Source: JBPOHE01 sp052035915
Lineage (GTDB): Bacteria > Pseudomonadota > Gammaproteobacteria > Chromatiales > Chromatiaceae
Assembly: GCA_052035915.1 (NCBI GenBank)
Contig: JBPOHE010000012.1
Span: forward strand, 1-48,695
Direction of reading: 5' to 3'
DNA: 48,695 nucleotides
Part shown: one piece after another, positions 47,421 through 48,695 of the stretch
Numbering within the stretch: the stretch's first letter is position 1
Layout: every line of letters starts with the position of its first letter
Translations under genes and position numbers: made by a program
The notes under the pieces: generated by a model
Seen by the model: only the letters and a program-made list of their open reading frames with translations
Told to the model about the DNA's origin: nothing
The model's database searches: none

Positions 47421-48497
47421 ATGATGAAACCCTGGTCCTGGATCGGTCTCTTGACGGCCCTAGGCGGCTGGACGATTGGCTTGACCGCCGACAGCCAAAG
47501 CCCCGGTAGTACCAAACTGGCGCTACCGGCCCAGGGCGCCTACACCGGCGCCTATATCGACTTCGGCGAGACGGAAGACAAGGTCACCCTGGAGGCGATC
47601 CGGGGGTTCGAGCGTCTGGTCGGGAAACCCCAGGCGATCATCGCCTTTTCCAGTTACTGGGGACGGCGCGACTTTCCCCGGGAGGCGATCAAGATCATCG
47701 ACGCCTATGGCGCGGTGCCCCTCGTCTACTGGTCGCCCTGGGACCGTCCATACAGCGACAAGTCCTCCGGCCCATTCGGTCTGGACCGCATCCTGGCCGG
47801 CGAGAACGATGCCTATATCGACACCTGGGCCAAGGGGGCCAAGGCCTTCGGCAAGCCGCTCTTGGTCGCCTGGGGGATCGAGATGAACGGAACCTGGTTT
47901 CCCTGGTCGGGCTATTTCAATGGGGCCGGCACCCAGATCCCCGGCGCCCCCGCCGGACAGTTCCAGGGCCCGGAACTGTACAAACAGGCCTACCGATATG
48001 TCGTCGACCGAGCGCGGGCCCAGGGGGCCGACAACATCCAGTGGGTCTTCCACGCCAATAACTCCTGCAACCCGGATGAGCCCTGGAATCAGATCGCCAT
48101 GTATTATCCCGGGCCGGGGTATGTCGACTGGACCGGTCTTTCGGCCTATGGTCAGCAGTACCCCCAACAGGGATGGCTCAGCTACGATCAGACCTTCCCT
48201 CAAGGTTACCGGGAGATCGTCGCCCTGGCCCCCGACAAACCCTTCATCCTGGCCGAGTGGGGAGTCGGCGAATTTCCCAAGGACGGCTCCAAAGGCGCCT
48301 GGTTGACCGAGGCATTCAATCGTTTTGAAACCGAGATGCCCCAACTCAAGGCGGCGGTGTTCTGGCATGAACGTTGGCAGAACGCGGATCTCAGATACAG
48401 CAATCTGCGCGTTCATTCCTCGGAGGAATCCTTGCAGGCCTATCGCGCCGGGGTGCAGCGACCCTTCTGGCTGGGGCGACCGCAATATCGGCCTTGA
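47421..48497 (+). CDS. exported glycoside hydrolase, GH26-like
   Basis: A 358-aa protein with an N-terminal signal or anchor (about 1-24). The GH26 pattern is present: the probable acid/base Glu154 in WGIEMNG, WVFHANN, and the probable nucleophile Glu279 in ILAEWGVG. GH26 enzymes act on beta-mannans or beta-glucans; the substrate here is unknown. GAGGAG lies 4 nt before ATG 47421 and 7 nt before a second ATG at 47424, so the second may be the real start. Its close spacing to the deacetylase/glycosyltransferase gene suggests a shared polysaccharide pathway. Confidence 0.85.
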   Translation: MMKPWSWIGLLTALGGWTIGLTADSQSPGSTKLALPAQGAYTGAYIDFGETEDKVTLEAIRGFERLVGKPQAIIAFSSYWGRRDFPREAIKIIDAYGAVPLVYWSPWDRPYSDKSSGPFGLDRILAGENDAYIDTWAKGAKAFGKPLLVAWGIEMNGTWFPWSGYFNGAGTQIPGAPAGQFQGPELYKQAYRYVVDRARAQGADNIQWVFHANNSCNPDEPWNQIAMYYPGPGYVDWTGLSAYGQQYPQQGWLSYDQTFPQGYREIVALAPDKPFILAEWGVGEFPKDGSKGAWLTEAFNRFETEMPQLKAAVFWHERWQNADLRYSNLRVHSSEESLQAYRAGVQRPFWLGRPQYRP

Positions 48498-48540
48498 ACG
48501 GTGATGTTTATACTGATTAGTAGATCGTTCCGCCAAACCG

Positions 48541-48570
48541 GTTACCGTTCGCGGTGAGCTTGTCGAACCG
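48541..48570. repeat. REP-like intergenic repeat
   Basis: The segment TTACCGTTCGCGGTGAGCTT followed by GTCGAACCGG is an imperfect palindrome (TACCGTTCG...CGAACCGGTA). It belongs to a sequence type I know to be scattered in many gammaproteobacterial genomes. No coding potential. No other copy was found in this window. Confidence 0.45.
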
Positions 48571-48613
48571 GTAGTGTCCCAGGAAGTGGTGTAAGAAACT
48601 GAGTAGTTTGGTT

Positions 48614-48649
48614 CCCCTCGGGTGCCCCGCATGCGGGGCACCCGAGGGG
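48614..48649. repeat. perfect 36-bp palindrome
   Basis: Eighteen bases beginning CCCCTCGGGTGCCCCGCA at 48614 are followed at once by their exact complement, with no loop and centre GCATGC. There is no following T run, so it is not a standard terminator. It could be a cruciform-forming repeat or part of a mobile element whose body lies outside the window. Confidence 0.8.
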
Positions 48650-48695
48650 CGCGATTGGGAGGTCATCGAAAACTCCGGTAAGGTATGGGTTACCA

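Noticed and set aside
48571..48612. Possible left end of an IS256-like element (TGTCCC...GGTGTAAGAAACT)
   Set aside because: Only a short resemblance from memory and no transposase in the window; not listed as a feature.

Overview
The window is a high-GC gammaproteobacterial chromosome segment. It most resembles a purple sulfur bacterium (Chromatiales/Chromatiaceae). The best evidence is a complete flavocytochrome c sulfide dehydrogenase pair (fccA-fccB) beside other c-type cytochromes; the opgG/opgH, hemN, prmB and LpxL-type genes fit the same assignment. Species cannot be named from the sequence alone.

Layout. (1) 1-11037: a sensory locus. A membrane PAS protein without a kinase domain is translationally coupled to a PAS histidine kinase. 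Two toxin-antitoxin pairs follow (HigBA-like on -, Phd/PIN on +), then a single-domain response regulator and a REC-PAS-PAS-HK-REC-Hpt hybrid kinase. (2) 11038-26099: a complete type I-E CRISPR-Cas locus, all on the - strand: cas3-cas8e-cse2-cas7e-cas5e-cas6e-[RHH/PIN toxin-antitoxin pair]-cas1-cas2-leader-array. The array has 53 repeats at an exact 61-bp period. It is split 18/35 by a 1525-bp IS701-type insertion sequence with a 4-bp TTAG target duplication. Its leader-distal end abuts a broken ISAs1-type transposase. (3) 26520-31252: VOC protein, LpxL-like acyltransferase, hemN, a small unknown gene and prmB, all on -. (4) 31552-36016: sulfide-oxidation/cytochrome cluster: tetraheme NapC/NirT-type cytochrome, exported ankyrin-repeat protein, fccA, fccB, a bidirectional terminator, and a convergent diheme cytochrome c. 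(5) 36477-48497: a coiled-coil unknown, opgG-unknown-opgH for periplasmic glucans, an APC permease, a GH18-like/CE4/GT2 fusion protein and a GH26-like hydrolase. The last two look like an exopolysaccharide module.

Features that stand out: the toxin-antitoxin pair is wired into the cas operon by 4-nt overlaps on both sides of the toxin gene. A previously unnamed (to me) dispersed intergenic element of about 126 bp occurs four times (16731, 26203, 36184, 43665). Each copy has inverted ends near GGCTCC(C)GGGC and two inner palindromes GTTCTC-N5-GAGAAC set 40-42 bp apart. Two copies in opposite orientation bracket the cas operon. Spacer targets, family assignments and the element's genome-wide distribution all need database searches that could not be run here.
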